The translations under genes were made by a program, and so were the position numbers. A DNA stretch of 64,000 nt, from the NCBI RefSeq assembly GCF_028657905.1, contig NZ_CP117782.1:2666001-2730000 (forward strand). Direction: 5' to 3'. Positions 1 to 8,685 of the stretch are shown one piece after another (positions within the stretch are counted from its first letter, which is position 1; every line of letters begins with the position of its first letter). The DNA comes from Burkholderia sp. FERM BP-3421 (lineage in GTDB: Bacteria; Pseudomonadota; Gammaproteobacteria; Burkholderiales; Burkholderiaceae). Below the pieces are notes generated by a model. That model did no database searches and was not told where the DNA came from. It was given only the letters and a program-made list of their open reading frames with translations.

Positions 1-226
1 GCGCGGCTCGGGTCGCTTCCACGATCTCGCGTTCCAGCCGGGCGACTGGTTCGTGTTCGGCCCGGAGACGCGCGGCCTGCCCGCGCCGCTGCTCGAACGC
101 TTCCCAACCAGCCAGCGCGTGCGGCTGCCGATGCGGCCGGACAACCGCAGCCTGAACCTGTCGAATACGGTCGCGGTCGTCGTGTTCGAGGCGTGGCGTC
201 AGGCGGGCTTCGAAGGCGGAGCGTAA
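1..226 (+). CDS. trmL: tRNA (cytidine(34)-2'-O)-methyltransferase, C-terminal part
   Basis: This is the 3' end of a gene whose start lies outside the window; the frame runs from base 2 to a TAA at 224-226. The visible 74 residues carry the two C-terminal SPOUT/TrmD-fold motifs of the TrmL (YibK) family: FGPETRGLP and, further on, RSLNLSNTVAVVVFEAWRQ. These form the knotted SAM-binding pocket. The family methylates the 2'-O of the wobble base in tRNA-Leu isoacceptors as a small cytosolic dimer. The short C-terminus after the second motif is normal for the family. The remaining N-terminal half, about 80 residues, cannot be judged here. Confidence 0.9.
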   Translation, partial: RGSGRFHDLAFQPGDWFVFGPETRGLPAPLLERFPTSQRVRLPMRPDNRSLNLSNTVAVVVFEAWRQAGFEGGA

Positions 227-256
227 ACGGAAGGAAGGCAGCGGAACGCGCGACGC

Positions 257-796
257 TCAGGCGCGGGCGAGCGCGGCGCGGTAAAGCGCGAGCATCGGCT
301 CGGAAAAGCAGGCGAACAGGATCCGGTCGAAGCAGCCGGCCTGGGGGCCGCCGTCGCGCAGCGCCTCGCCCACGGCGCGCACGGCGATCGCGGTCGCCGC
401 CTCGGCCGGATAGCCGTACACGCCGCAACTGATCGCGGGAAACGCGAGCGACCGGCAGCCCGCCCCGGCCGCCGCCTCGAGCACGCGCCGGTAGCACGAG
501 GCGAGCAGCGCCGCCTCGCCGTGCGCACCGCCCTGCCACACCGGCCCCACCGTATGAATCACGAAGCGCGCGGGCAGCCCGTGTCCGCGCGTGAGCTTCG
601 CATCGCCGGTCGCGCAGCCGCCGAGCGCCGCGCATTCGCGCAGCAGGCCAGGGCCCGCCGCCCGGTGGATCGCACCGTCGACGCCGCCGCCGCCCAGCAG
701 GGTTTCGTTGGCGGCGTTGACGATCGCGTCGAGCGCGAGCGTCGTGATGTCCACGACGCGCGCGTCCAGTTGAGTCGAACCGATGAGATGCGGCAT
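257..796 (-). CDS. Macrodomain protein, probable O-acetyl-ADP-ribose deacetylase
   Basis: A 179-residue single macrodomain protein. The ADP-ribose-binding signatures are in the usual order: DAIVNAANETLLGGGGVDG near residues 22-40, the GDAKLTRGHGLP strand-loop, VIHTVGP, and the phosphate-binding FPAISCGVYGYP loop near residue 130. This is the MacroD/YmdB pattern, whose members hydrolyse O-acetyl-ADP-ribose and remove mono-ADP-ribose from acidic side chains in the cytosol. I placed the start at the ATG of MPHLIGSTQLDARVVDIT because the family begins there; the frame stays open far upstream only as a shadow of gpsA. It lies convergent to trmL and downstream of gpsA. Substrate preference cannot be read from sequence. 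Confidence 0.87.
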   Translation of the reverse strand: MPHLIGSTQLDARVVDITTLALDAIVNAANETLLGGGGVDGAIHRAAGPGLLRECAALGGCATGDAKLTRGHGLPARFVIHTVGPVWQGGAHGEAALLASCYRRVLEAAAGAGCRSLAFPAISCGVYGYPAEAATAIAVRAVGEALRDGGPQAGCFDRILFACFSEPMLALYRAALARA

Positions 797-861
797 GACG
801 GCCTCCACGGCGAACCTCGCCCGCGCACAGCCTAGCGCGTTCGCCGCGCGCCCGCGCTGCG

Positions 862-1860
862 CTACTCGGCCTTCGCGTCGCGGCGCAGCAGGCCGCTCAC
901 CGCGTCGCGCGGCGCGACGCCGTCGAACAGCACGGCGCACACCGCCTCGGTGATCGGCATCTCGATGCCGTGATCGCGCGCGATCGACAGCACCGCCTGC
1001 GCGCAACGCACGCCTTCGGCGACGTGGCCGAGCGAGGCCAGGATCGCCTCGAGCGTGCGCCCTTCGGCCAGTTGCAGGCCGACGGTGCGGTTGCGCGACA
1101 GGTTGCCCGTCGCGGTCAGGATCAGGTCGCCCAGGCCGGTCAGCCCGGTGAAGGTTTCCGCGCGGCCGCCGAGCGTCACGCCCAGGCGCGACATCTCGGC
1201 CAGGCCGCGCGTGATCAGCGCGGCCCGCGCATTGAGGCCGAGCCCCAGGCCGTCGGCGATGCCGGTCGCGATCGCCAGCACGTTCTTCACCGCGCCGCCG
1301 ACCTCGACGCCGACCACGTCGTCGCCGGTATAGATCCGCATCGCGCCGTGATGGAACGCCGCCACCGTGCGCTCGCGGCAGGCGGCCGAGGCGCTCGCGA
1401 TCGTCAGCGCGACGGGCAGGCCCTCGCCGACCTCGCGCGCGAAGCTCGGGCCGGACAGCACGCCGTTGCTCGGCTGCCCGGGCAGCGCCTCCGCGATCAT
1501 CCGGTGCGGCAAGAGCCGCGTGTCGGCCTCGAAACCCTTGCAGACCCATACCAGATGCGCGGGCACCCGGCCCGCGTCGCGCATCGCGCCGCACAGCGCG
1601 CGCAGCCCGGCGACGGGCGCCGCGACCACGCACAGCGCGTCGTCGCCCGCCGCATGCGCGAGCGCGGCCGCGAGATCGGCCTCGTAGCGCAGCGCCGGCG
1701 ACAGCGCGACGCCGTCGAGGTAGCGGACGTTTTCGCGCCGGGCCTCAAGTTCGGAGACGAGCGCGCGATCGCGCGCCCACAGGAGCGTATCGTGCCGCGC
1801 GGCCAGATGGCCGGCCAGCGCGGTGCCCCACGCGCCGGCGCCGAGAACGGAAACTTTCAT
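862..1860 (-). CDS. gpsA: Glycerol-3-phosphate dehydrogenase [NAD(P)+]
   Basis: A 332-residue cytosolic enzyme that reduces dihydroxyacetone phosphate to sn-glycerol 3-phosphate, the head-group precursor of phospholipids. The Rossmann loop GAGAWG is at residues 7-12. The catalytic and substrate region shows VCKGFE, GPSFAREVGEG and GGAVKNVLAIATG with the conserved lysines. Length matches the family. I start at MKVSVLGAG; an ATG three codons upstream (MLG) is possible but not conserved. The gene follows secB in the same direction (26-bp gap), and the secB-gpsA adjacency is common in proteobacteria, so the two probably share a transcript with grxC and the rhodanese gene. Confidence 0.96.
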   Translation of the reverse strand: MKVSVLGAGAWGTALAGHLAARHDTLLWARDRALVSELEARRENVRYLDGVALSPALRYEADLAAALAHAAGDDALCVVAAPVAGLRALCGAMRDAGRVPAHLVWVCKGFEADTRLLPHRMIAEALPGQPSNGVLSGPSFAREVGEGLPVALTIASASAACRERTVAAFHHGAMRIYTGDDVVGVEVGGAVKNVLAIATGIADGLGLGLNARAALITRGLAEMSRLGVTLGGRAETFTGLTGLGDLILTATGNLSRNRTVGLQLAEGRTLEAILASLGHVAEGVRCAQAVLSIARDHGIEMPITEAVCAVLFDGVAPRDAVSGLLRRDAKAE

Positions 1861-1886
1861 ACCCAGCACCGGTCGGTCGCGGCCGC

Positions 1887-2372
1887 TCAGTTGAGCGTCG
1901 TGCCGTTCGGCGCGCCCTGCGCGCCGCCTTCCGCCTGCTGCGACAGCTGCGCGAGACGCTGCTCGTACAGCGCCTGGAAGTTGATTTCCGCGAGGTGGAT
2001 CGGCGGGAAGCCCGCGCGCGTGATCGCGTCGGCGATGTTCGAACGCAGGTAAGGGAACAGGATCGTCGGGCAGGCGATGCCGACGAGCGGGTCGATCTGC
2101 TCGGCCGGGATGTTGCGGATATCGAAAATGCCGGCCTGCTTCGCTTCGATCAGGAACGCGACCTTGTCCTTGACCTTCGCGGTCACGGTGCCCGACACGA
2201 CGATCTCGTACACGCTTTCCGCGAGGCGCTCGGCCTTCACGTCGACTTCGACCTCGACCGACGGCATGTCCTGCTCGAGGAAGATCGCCGGCGAATTCGG
2301 CTGCTCAAGCGACAGATCCTTCAGGTAGATGCGCTGGATATTGAAGAACGGCTGGTTTTCGACGTCGGACAT
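1887..2372 (-). CDS. secB: Protein-export chaperone SecB
   Basis: A 161-residue SecB. It shows the characteristic strands FNIQRIYLKDLSLEQPNSP, the acidic surface that contacts SecA, and ACPTILFPYLRSNIADAITRAGFPP in the C-terminal half. SecB is a cytosolic tetramer that keeps precursor proteins unfolded and hands them to SecA for translocation. The tail is slightly longer than in E. coli and Gln/Ala-rich (QQAEGGAQGAPNG), as in other beta-proteobacteria. It lies between grxC and gpsA on the same strand, an arrangement also found in enterics. Confidence 0.97.
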   Translation of the reverse strand: MSDVENQPFFNIQRIYLKDLSLEQPNSPAIFLEQDMPSVEVEVDVKAERLAESVYEIVVSGTVTAKVKDKVAFLIEAKQAGIFDIRNIPAEQIDPLVGIACPTILFPYLRSNIADAITRAGFPPIHLAEINFQALYEQRLAQLSQQAEGGAQGAPNGTTLN

Positions 2373-2487
2373 GGTGGCTCCCTAAAATTGATAGCAAGGC
2401 GGCCGGAACCCTCCGGCCTGCCCGGTTTTGTTCGTGCTGCGGCACGCGTCGCCCCGATGCGGAGCGAAGGCGGCCATTCTGCCGGAA

Positions 2488-2748
2488 TTAGGCGGCTTCC
2501 AGAAGCGGCTTCAAGCCGCCTTCGCGGTCGAGCTTCGACAGATCGTCGTAGCCGCCGACATGGGTTTCGCCGATATAGATCTGCGGCACCGTGCGACGGC
2601 CGGTGCGCGTCATCATTTCCTCGCGACGCGTCGGATCCTTGTCGATCAGCACCTTCTCGATCTGCTCGACGCCGCGCAGCTTCAAAAGCCGCTCGGCCTG
2701 GACGCAGTACGGGCAGACCTGGGTGCTGTACATGACCACTTTATTCAC
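2488..2748 (-). CDS. grxC: Glutaredoxin 3
   Basis: An 86-residue glutaredoxin with the dithiol active site CPYC at residues 12-15, the cis-proline segment TVPQIYIGE and the glutathione-binding HVGGYDDL. It reduces disulfides and mixed glutathione disulfides in the cytosol using glutathione. The start is a GTG at 2746-2748: an AGGAG sits about seven bases upstream (revcomp of 2755-2759), and the protein then begins VNKVVMYST as in the family. An upstream in-frame ATG would run into the rhodanese gene and adds unconserved residues. It is co-directional with the rhodanese gene (11-bp gap). Confidence 0.95.
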   Translation of the reverse strand: MNKVVMYSTQVCPYCVQAERLLKLRGVEQIEKVLIDKDPTRREEMMTRTGRRTVPQIYIGETHVGGYDDLSKLDREGGLKPLLEAA

Positions 2749-2759
2749 TTCACCACTCC

Positions 2760-3167
2760 TTATTTGACGACCGGCATGCCGGCCTGCTGCCATGCGGCCA
2801 CGCCGCCCTGCAGCACGTGCACTTCGCCGTAGCCCGCGTCCTGCGCGAGCTTGGCCGCCTTCTGCGACTGCTGGCCGTTCTGGCAGACGAGCAGCAGCGG
2901 CGCGCTCTTGTTGCGGGCGACCTGTGCAAGCTTCGTCTGCAGTTCGCCGAATTCGACCGAGCGGGCCGCCGGCAGGTGGCCCACGCCGAATTCGGCCGCC
3001 GGGCGCAGGTCGATCACGACCGCGTTGCGGCGGTTGATCAGTTGGGTCGCCTCCGCCGCGGACAGGCCCGCCCCGCCGCGCCGCAGCGCGGGCAGGGCCA
3101 GCAGGCCGCCGGAAACCACCAGAATCCCGATGAGGGCCAGGTTCGTGTAATCGCTAAAGAACGTCAC
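2760..3167 (-). CDS. Membrane-anchored rhodanese-like protein
   Basis: A 135-residue protein with one N-terminal membrane segment (YTNLALIGILVVSGGLLALPAL) and a rhodanese domain. The active-site loop is VCQNGQQS, so the catalytic cysteine is present and the loop has the CxxGxxS shape of sulfurtransferase-type rhodaneses. An upstream conserved DLRPAAEFGVGHLP precedes it. I chose the GTG at 3165-3167 (VTFFSDYTNLALIG) because the homologous region starts there; residues encoded further upstream overlap the divergent gpmA promoter. It is the first gene of the grxC-secB-gpsA group. Substrate is unknown; a role in sulfur trafficking at the membrane is inference. Confidence 0.88.
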   Translation of the reverse strand: MTFFSDYTNLALIGILVVSGGLLALPALRRGGAGLSAAEATQLINRRNAVVIDLRPAAEFGVGHLPAARSVEFGELQTKLAQVARNKSAPLLLVCQNGQQSQKAAKLAQDAGYGEVHVLQGGVAAWQQAGMPVVK

Positions 3168-3301
3168 GGAAAATCCGCCGAAAAAAAGAGAAATCGAAAC
3201 GACAATCCCGCCATTATAAAATAAGCGCCTTGCGCGATGGCGCCCCACCGCTGCCCGGGCCGTGTCGCGAACCGCTTCCTCACTACCGACCGCAAGCACA
3301 T

Positions 3302-4051
3302 ATGTACAAGCTCGTTCTCATCCGCCACGGCGAATCGACCTGGAACAAGGAAAACCGCTTCACGGGCTGGGTCGACGTCGACCTGACCGAACAGGGCAAC
3401 CGCGAGGCCCGGCAGGCAGGCGTGCTGCTCAAGGAAGCCGGCTACGCGTTCGACATCGCCTACACCTCGGTGCTCAAGCGCGCGGTCCGCACACTGTGGC
3501 ACGTGCAGGACGAAATGGACCAGATGTATCTGCCCGTCGTCCACACGTGGCGCCTGAACGAGCGCCACTACGGCGCGCTGTCCGGCCTCAACAAGGCCGA
3601 GACCGCCGCGAAGTTCGGCGACGAGCAGGTGCTGGTCTGGCGCCGCAGCTACGACACGCCGCCGCCCGCGCTCGAGGCGGACGACCCGCGCGCCCCGTTC
3701 GGCGACCCGCGCTACGCGAAGGTGCCGCGCGAGCAGCTGCCGCTCACCGAGTGCCTGAAGGACACGGTCGCGCGCGTGCTGCCGCTGTGGAACGAGTCGA
3801 TCGCCCCGGCGGTGAAGGCCGGCAAGCAGGTGCTGATCGCCGCGCACGGCAATTCGCTGCGCGCGCTGATCAAGTATCTCGACGGCATCTCCGACAGCGA
3901 CATCGTCGGCCTCAACATCCCGAACGGCGTGCCGCTCGTCTATGAGCTGGACGCCGGCCTCAAGCCGATCAAGCACTACTACCTCGGCGACCAGGACGCG
4001 ATCGCGAAGGCCCAGGCCGCCGTCGCGCAGCAGGGCAAGTCGGCGGGCTAG
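3302..4051 (+). CDS. gpmA: 2,3-bisphosphoglycerate-dependent phosphoglycerate mutase
   Basis: A 249-residue cofactor-dependent phosphoglycerate mutase interconverting 3- and 2-phosphoglycerate in glycolysis and gluconeogenesis. It starts with LIRHGESTWNKENRFTGW, where the phospho-accepting His of RHG is near residue 10, followed by the KRAVRT and RHYGALSGLNK substrate segments and AAHGNSLRALIK with the second catalytic His. Length and motif order fit dPGM exactly. The ATG at 3302 directly follows an A-rich stretch. The gene is transcribed divergently from the rhodanese gene, and the roughly 134-bp intergenic region must hold both promoters. Confidence 0.97.
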   Translation: MYKLVLIRHGESTWNKENRFTGWVDVDLTEQGNREARQAGVLLKEAGYAFDIAYTSVLKRAVRTLWHVQDEMDQMYLPVVHTWRLNERHYGALSGLNKAETAAKFGDEQVLVWRRSYDTPPPALEADDPRAPFGDPRYAKVPREQLPLTECLKDTVARVLPLWNESIAPAVKAGKQVLIAAHGNSLRALIKYLDGISDSDIVGLNIPNGVPLVYELDAGLKPIKHYYLGDQDAIAKAQAAVAQQGKSAG

Positions 4052-4215
4052 GCCCGCGGCGGGCGCCCGCCCGGCGGCGGCGCCCGCGAACCCGCCGGGC
4101 CGGGCGCTGTCGAACCCGTTCCGGCGCGATCCGCTCGATTCGGGGGCGAGCAGTTATACTTGTCCGTCCTGTTGTCCCCGCCACAGCCACGCGCTTTCCG
4201 ACCGCACCAGACTCT

Positions 4216-5781
4216 ATGCGAATGAAATTGAAGAATATCGGCCTGATTGCCGCGGGCCTCGCGACCGGCGTATTCGCCACGTTGCAGATCTCCGCCTCGG
4301 CCCAGCAGGCGGCCGTCACGTCCCCGCTGCCGCTCGACCAGCTGCGGCTGTTCGCCGAGGTGTTCGGCCAGATCAAGCGCGAGTATGTCGAACCCGTCGA
4401 TGACAAGAAGCTGCTGACGGCCGCGATCAAGGGCATGGTGTCGAGCCTCGACCCGCACTCGTCGTACCTCGACAAGACCGACTACGAGGAACTGCAGGAA
4501 CAGACCAAGGGCCGCTTCGCGGGCCTCGGCATCGAGATTTCCCAGGAGGACGGCCTCGTCAAGGTGATCTCGCCGATCGAGGACACGCCCGCGTTCCGCG
4601 CCGGCATCCGTCCGGGCGACCTGATCACCCGCATCAACGATCGCCCCGTGCGCGGCATGACGCTCGACAAGGCCGTCAAGCAGATGCGCGGCGAGCCGGG
4701 CACCAAGGTCACGCTGACCATCTTCCGCAAGAGCGACGACCGCACCTTCCCGGTCACGGTCACGCGCGCGATCATCCGCGTGCAGAGCGTGAAGATGAAG
4801 ATGCTCGACCCGGGCTACGCCTACATCCGCATCACCAGCTTCCAGGAACGCACGACGCCCGATCTCGCCGCCAAGCTGCAGGACATCGCGCGCCAGCAGC
4901 CGAACCTGAAGGGCCTCATCCTCGATCTGCGCAACAACGGCGGCGGCCTGCTGCAAAGCGCGGTCGGCGTCGCGGGCGCGTTCCTGCCGCCCGATTCCGT
5001 CGTCGTGTCGACCAACGGCCAGATCCCGGATTCGAAGCAGGTCTATCGCGACAACTACGACAACTACCGCCTGCCGTCGTTCGACAGCGATCCGCTCAAG
5101 AACCTGCCGGCCATCTTCAAGACGGTGCCGATGGTGGTGCTGACGAACGCGTACTCGGCGTCGGCGTCGGAAATCGTCGCGGGCGCGCTGCAGGATGCGC
5201 ACCGCGCGCAGATCCTGGGCAAGACCACGTTCGGCAAGGGCTCGGTGCAGACGGTCCGGCCGATGACGGCCGACAGCGCGCTGCGCCTGACGACCGCGTA
5301 CTACTACACGCCGAGCGGCCGTTCGATCCAGAACAAGGGCATCACGCCGGACATCCCGGTCGACCAGTTCGCGGACGGCGATCCGGACGACGTGCTCGTC
5401 ACGCGCGAAGTCGACTACTCGAACCACCTCGCGAACACCCAGGATCCGAACGAGAAGAAGGAACAGGAAGATCGCGAGCAGCGTCGCATGGAGCAGCTGC
5501 GCGTCCTCGAGGAGCAGAACGACAAGAAGACGCCGGAGCAGCGCCAGAAAGACCGCGACCGCAAGCCGGTCGAGTTCGGCACCGCCGACGACTTCATGAT
5601 GCAGCAGGCGCTCGCCAAGCTCGAGGGCAAGCCGGTGCAGGAGTCGAAGTCGATGCTTGCGGAAAGCACGAAGGGCGCGGCCACCGGCAAGGCGGCCTCG
5701 TCCGCCGCGGCGCCGAAGGGTGCGTCGAAGGCGGCCGCCAAGCCGGCCTCCGCCGCGCAGCCGGCCTCGGCGCCGCAGTAA
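4216..5781 (+). CDS. ctpA: Carboxyl-terminal processing protease (S41 family)
   Basis: A 521-residue periplasmic S41 protease. An N-terminal hydrophobic segment (NIGLIAAGLATGVFATLQISASAQ) is a signal peptide or anchor. A PDZ domain follows (GRFAGLGIEISQEDG to TIFRKSD), then the peptidase core with the nucleophile Ser in NAYSASASEIVAGAL and the general-base Lys in GKTTFGKGSVQ. The last 60 or so residues are a Lys/Ala-rich low-complexity tail after an acidic EKKEQEDREQRR segment, which looks lineage-specific. Family members trim C-termini of periplasmic and cell-wall-modifying proteins. A strong hairpin with a T-rich run follows the stop codon. Confidence 0.93.
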   Translation: MRMKLKNIGLIAAGLATGVFATLQISASAQQAAVTSPLPLDQLRLFAEVFGQIKREYVEPVDDKKLLTAAIKGMVSSLDPHSSYLDKTDYEELQEQTKGRFAGLGIEISQEDGLVKVISPIEDTPAFRAGIRPGDLITRINDRPVRGMTLDKAVKQMRGEPGTKVTLTIFRKSDDRTFPVTVTRAIIRVQSVKMKMLDPGYAYIRITSFQERTTPDLAAKLQDIARQQPNLKGLILDLRNNGGGLLQSAVGVAGAFLPPDSVVVSTNGQIPDSKQVYRDNYDNYRLPSFDSDPLKNLPAIFKTVPMVVLTNAYSASASEIVAGALQDAHRAQILGKTTFGKGSVQTVRPMTADSALRLTTAYYYTPSGRSIQNKGITPDIPVDQFADGDPDDVLVTREVDYSNHLANTQDPNEKKEQEDREQRRMEQLRVLEEQNDKKTPEQRQKDRDRKPVEFGTADDFMMQQALAKLEGKPVQESKSMLAESTKGAATGKAASSAAAPKGASKAAAKPASAAQPASAPQ

Positions 5782-5799
5782 GCGCCCAGGCGGCCCCAG

Positions 5800-5839
5800 C
5801 GGGCCATCGCGGCAAGCGCCGCGATGGCCCGTTTCATTT
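5800..5839 (+). terminator. Rho-independent terminator after ctpA
   Basis: A near-perfect hairpin (arms about 5800-5813 and 5818-5831, loop AAGC) is followed by TTTCATTT. It sits 19 bases after the ctpA stop and before the moeB-like gene, so the latter probably has its own promoter. Confidence 0.8.
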
Positions 5840-5891
5840 GCGCGCCTAGAATAGACGCCACGCGCCCCGTTTCCTCGCCCGACCGCCCGCC

Positions 5892-6650
5892 ATGAACGAC
5901 GACCAGCTCCTCCGCTATTCCCGCCACATCCTCGTCGACGAGATCGGCATCGAAGCGCAGCAGCGCTTTCTCGATGCGCACGCGCTCGTGATCGGCGCGG
6001 GCGGCCTCGGCTCGCCCGCGGCGATGTACCTGGCCGCGTCGGGCGTCGGCACGCTCACGCTCGTCGACGCCGACACGGTCGACCTCACCAACCTGCAGCG
6101 CCAGATCCTGCACGATACGGCCGCGGTCGGCCGTCGCAAGGTGGATTCGGGGCGCGACGCGCTCGCGCGGCTCAATCCGGAGGTGCGGGTGCACGCGGTC
6201 GCCGAGCGCGTCGACGACGCCTGGCTCGCGCACGCCGTGCCCAAGGCGAGCGTCGTGCTCGACTGCACCGACAACTTCGCGACCCGCCATGCGATCAACC
6301 GCGCGTGCGTCGCGCATCGGGTGCCGCTCGTGTCCGGCGCGGCGCTGCGCTTCGACGGCCAGATCAGCACCTTCGATTTCCGCGACCCGGCCTCGCCGTG
6401 CTACGCGTGCGTGTTTCCGGAGGATCAGCCGTTCGAGGAAGTCGCCTGCTCGACGATGGGTGTGTTCGCCCCGACGGTCGGCATCATCGGCGCGATGCAG
6501 GCGGCCGAGGCGCTGCGCGTGATCGGCGGCATCGGCGCGACGCTCGCCGGCCGGCTCATGATGCTCGATGCGCTGCGCATGGAGTGGAATACGATGCGGA
6601 TCGCGCGACAGCCGGATTGCCCGGTGTGCGGCGACGCGCACGCGCACTGA
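5892..6650 (+). CDS. moeB: MoeB/ThiF-family adenylyltransferase (HesA/MoeB type)
   Basis: A 252-residue E1-like enzyme that adenylates the C-terminal glycine of a ubiquitin-fold sulfur carrier (MoaD for molybdopterin, or ThiS for thiamine). The ATP loop is GAGGLGSPAAMYLAASGVG near residue 36, followed by DADTVDLTNLQRQILH with the conserved Arg, and CTDNFATRHAINRAC. Two CxxC zinc pairs are present: CYAC in the middle and CPVC near the C-terminus. There is no rhodanese domain, so the sulfur transfer step must be done by another protein. Whether it serves MoaD or ThiS cannot be decided here; no molybdopterin or thiamine genes are adjacent. Confidence 0.9.
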   Translation: MNDDQLLRYSRHILVDEIGIEAQQRFLDAHALVIGAGGLGSPAAMYLAASGVGTLTLVDADTVDLTNLQRQILHDTAAVGRRKVDSGRDALARLNPEVRVHAVAERVDDAWLAHAVPKASVVLDCTDNFATRHAINRACVAHRVPLVSGAALRFDGQISTFDFRDPASPCYACVFPEDQPFEEVACSTMGVFAPTVGIIGAMQAAEALRVIGGIGATLAGRLMMLDALRMEWNTMRIARQPDCPVCGDAHAH

Positions 6651-6710
6651 CGCGGCCCGCGCGCGGCCGCCGCGATCGTTGGCGCGGCCGCGCGACCTGA
6701 AGCCGGGAGG

Positions 6711-8483
6711 CTAGGCGGCGACGTCCGCGCGCGGTTCCGCGCTGTCGAGGCGCTTCAACGCCGACTGCACCTCCTCGGGCTCGAACGCCGCGAGCACGTC
6801 GGCCGTCGGCTTCTCGAGCGCCTTCAGATGCGCGCGCAGGATCTCCTGCTTGACCACCAGCAGCTGGCTCGGGTGCATCGAGAACTCGGTGAGCCCCATG
6901 CCGAGCAACAGACGCGTGAGCGCCGGATCGCCCGCCATCTCGCCGCACACCGACACCGGCACGCCCGCACGCTTCGCCTCGCGCAGCGTGTAGGAGATCA
7001 GGTGCAGCACGGCCGGATGCAGCGGGTCGTACAGATGCGCGACCGCGTTGTCCGCGCGATCGATCGCGAGCGTGTACTGGATCAGGTCGTTGGTGCCGAT
7101 CGACAGGAAGTCGACCCGCTTCAGGAACAGCGGCAAGGCGATCGCCGCGGCCGGGATCTCGATCATCGCGCCGACCCGCACGGTCGGATCGTAGGAGAGC
7201 CCCGCGTCGTCGAGCTGGCGCTTTGCCTCGCGGATCAGGTCGAGCGTCTGGTCGATCTCCTGCGCATGCGCGAGCATCGGGATCAGGATCTTCACCGGGC
7301 CGAACACCGACGCGCGCAGGATCGCGCGCAGCTGCGTGAGGAACATCTGCGGCTCCGACAGGCTCCAGCGGATCGCGCGCAGGCCGAGCGCGGGATTCGG
7401 CGCGGTCTCGTAGCCTTCGTCGAGCGCTTCGAGCGGCTTGTCGGCGCCGACGTCGATGGTGCGGATCGTCACCGGCAGCCCGCGCATCAGCTCCACCGCG
7501 CGCCGATACGCACCGAACTGCTCCTCCTCCTCGGGCATCTGGTTCTTGTGATTCATGAACAGGAACTCGGTGCGGAACAGCCCCACCCCCACCGCGCCCG
7601 CGTCGATCGCGGCCTTCGCATCGTCGGGCAGCTCGATGTTCGCGCACAGATCGATGCGGGTACCGCACAAGGTTTGCGTCGGCGAGAACTTGAGGCGCTG
7701 CAGCTTGCGTTGCTCCAGCGCCTTTTCCGACTGCCGGTACGAGTACTCCTCGAGCACGATCGGCGCGGGATCGACGATCACGATCCCCTGGTCGCCGTCG
7801 ACGATGATGAGGTCGTCCTGGCGGATCAGCGCGCTCGCGTGCTGGACCCCGACCGCGGCCGGGATGCCGAGGCTGCGCGCGACGATCGCCGTATGCGAGG
7901 TGCGGCCGCCGAGATCGGTGACGAAGGCCTGGAACGACTGGCTCTTGAACTGCATCATGTCGGCGGGCGCGATGTCGTGCGCGACCACGATCATCTCGTC
8001 CTTGCCGCGCGCGGCGCGATCGAGCGCCTGCGACGCGGACGGCGCGCCCGCGAGCGCCTTCAGCACCCGCTCGACCACCTGCTCGATGTCGGCCTTGCGC
8101 TCGCGCAGGTACTCGTCCTCGATGTCGTCGAAATGGCGGGTCAGCAGCTCGAGCTGCTCGGTCAGCGCCCACTCGACGTTGTAGCGGCGGGTGCGGATCA
8201 GGTCGATGGTTTCCTGCACCAGCATCGCGTCGCTCAGGATCATCGCGTGCACGTCGATGAACGCGGCGACTTCGGACGGCGTGTCGTCGTTCAGGTCGGC
8301 GCGCAGCGCGTCGAGTTCGCAGCGCACCGCGTGCAGCGACGCGCGAAAGCGTTCCACCTCGGCGTCGATCTGCGCGGCGTCGATCAGGTAATGGGCAACG
8401 TCGAGCGCCGCCCGCGCGATCAGATACGCACGTCCGATCGCGATGCCTCTTGAAACGGGAATACCATGCAGCGTGAAGGACAC
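6711..8483 (-). CDS. ptsI: PTS enzyme I, phosphoenolpyruvate-protein phosphotransferase
   Basis: A 590-residue enzyme I that transfers phosphate from PEP to HPr. The phosphohistidine site is in GGRTSHTAIVARSLGIPAAVG, the PEP-binding C-terminal barrel shows FLFMNHKNQMP and GTNDLIQYTLAIDR, and the catalytic Cys is in CGEMAGD. I start at GTG 8481-8483 (reading MSFTLHGIPVSRG) because AGGAGG lies five bases before it; a GTG two codons upstream overlaps the Shine-Dalgarno and cannot be the start. It is downstream of manX and ptsH on the same strand but separated from ptsH by about 200 bases and a hairpin. No sugar-specific EIIB/EIIC genes are nearby, so this looks like a regulatory PTS. Confidence 0.97.
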   Translation of the reverse strand: MSFTLHGIPVSRGIAIGRAYLIARAALDVAHYLIDAAQIDAEVERFRASLHAVRCELDALRADLNDDTPSEVAAFIDVHAMILSDAMLVQETIDLIRTRRYNVEWALTEQLELLTRHFDDIEDEYLRERKADIEQVVERVLKALAGAPSASQALDRAARGKDEMIVVAHDIAPADMMQFKSQSFQAFVTDLGGRTSHTAIVARSLGIPAAVGVQHASALIRQDDLIIVDGDQGIVIVDPAPIVLEEYSYRQSEKALEQRKLQRLKFSPTQTLCGTRIDLCANIELPDDAKAAIDAGAVGVGLFRTEFLFMNHKNQMPEEEEQFGAYRRAVELMRGLPVTIRTIDVGADKPLEALDEGYETAPNPALGLRAIRWSLSEPQMFLTQLRAILRASVFGPVKILIPMLAHAQEIDQTLDLIREAKRQLDDAGLSYDPTVRVGAMIEIPAAAIALPLFLKRVDFLSIGTNDLIQYTLAIDRADNAVAHLYDPLHPAVLHLISYTLREAKRAGVPVSVCGEMAGDPALTRLLLGMGLTEFSMHPSQLLVVKQEILRAHLKALEKPTADVLAAFEPEEVQSALKRLDSAEPRADVAA

Positions 8484-8627
8484 GCGCACCTCCTCTCATC
8501 ATGTAAGCCGCGGCGCACCGCTGCGATGCGCTTATGACCCCGGTACCCGATTATAAATTCCGCCGCGCGCCAAGGCTGCATGCGGCGCAGCATGCAGTCG
8601 TCAATGCATTGTTGTGACGGAAACAGA

Positions 8628-8651
8628 AATGCCGCGGAAGCCCGCGGCATT
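8628..8651 (-). terminator. Hairpin between ptsH and ptsI, possible (partial) terminator
   Basis: A perfect 10-bp inverted repeat (arms 8628-8637 and 8642-8651, loop of four) lies 35 bases past the ptsH stop. On the minus strand it is followed by TTTCTGTTTC. It could end the manX-ptsH transcript or act as an mRNA-stabilising or attenuating hairpin ahead of ptsI. Confidence 0.6.
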
Positions 8652-8685
8652 CTCATCAAATTCCGGCGCGGCGCAACCGGTCGGT

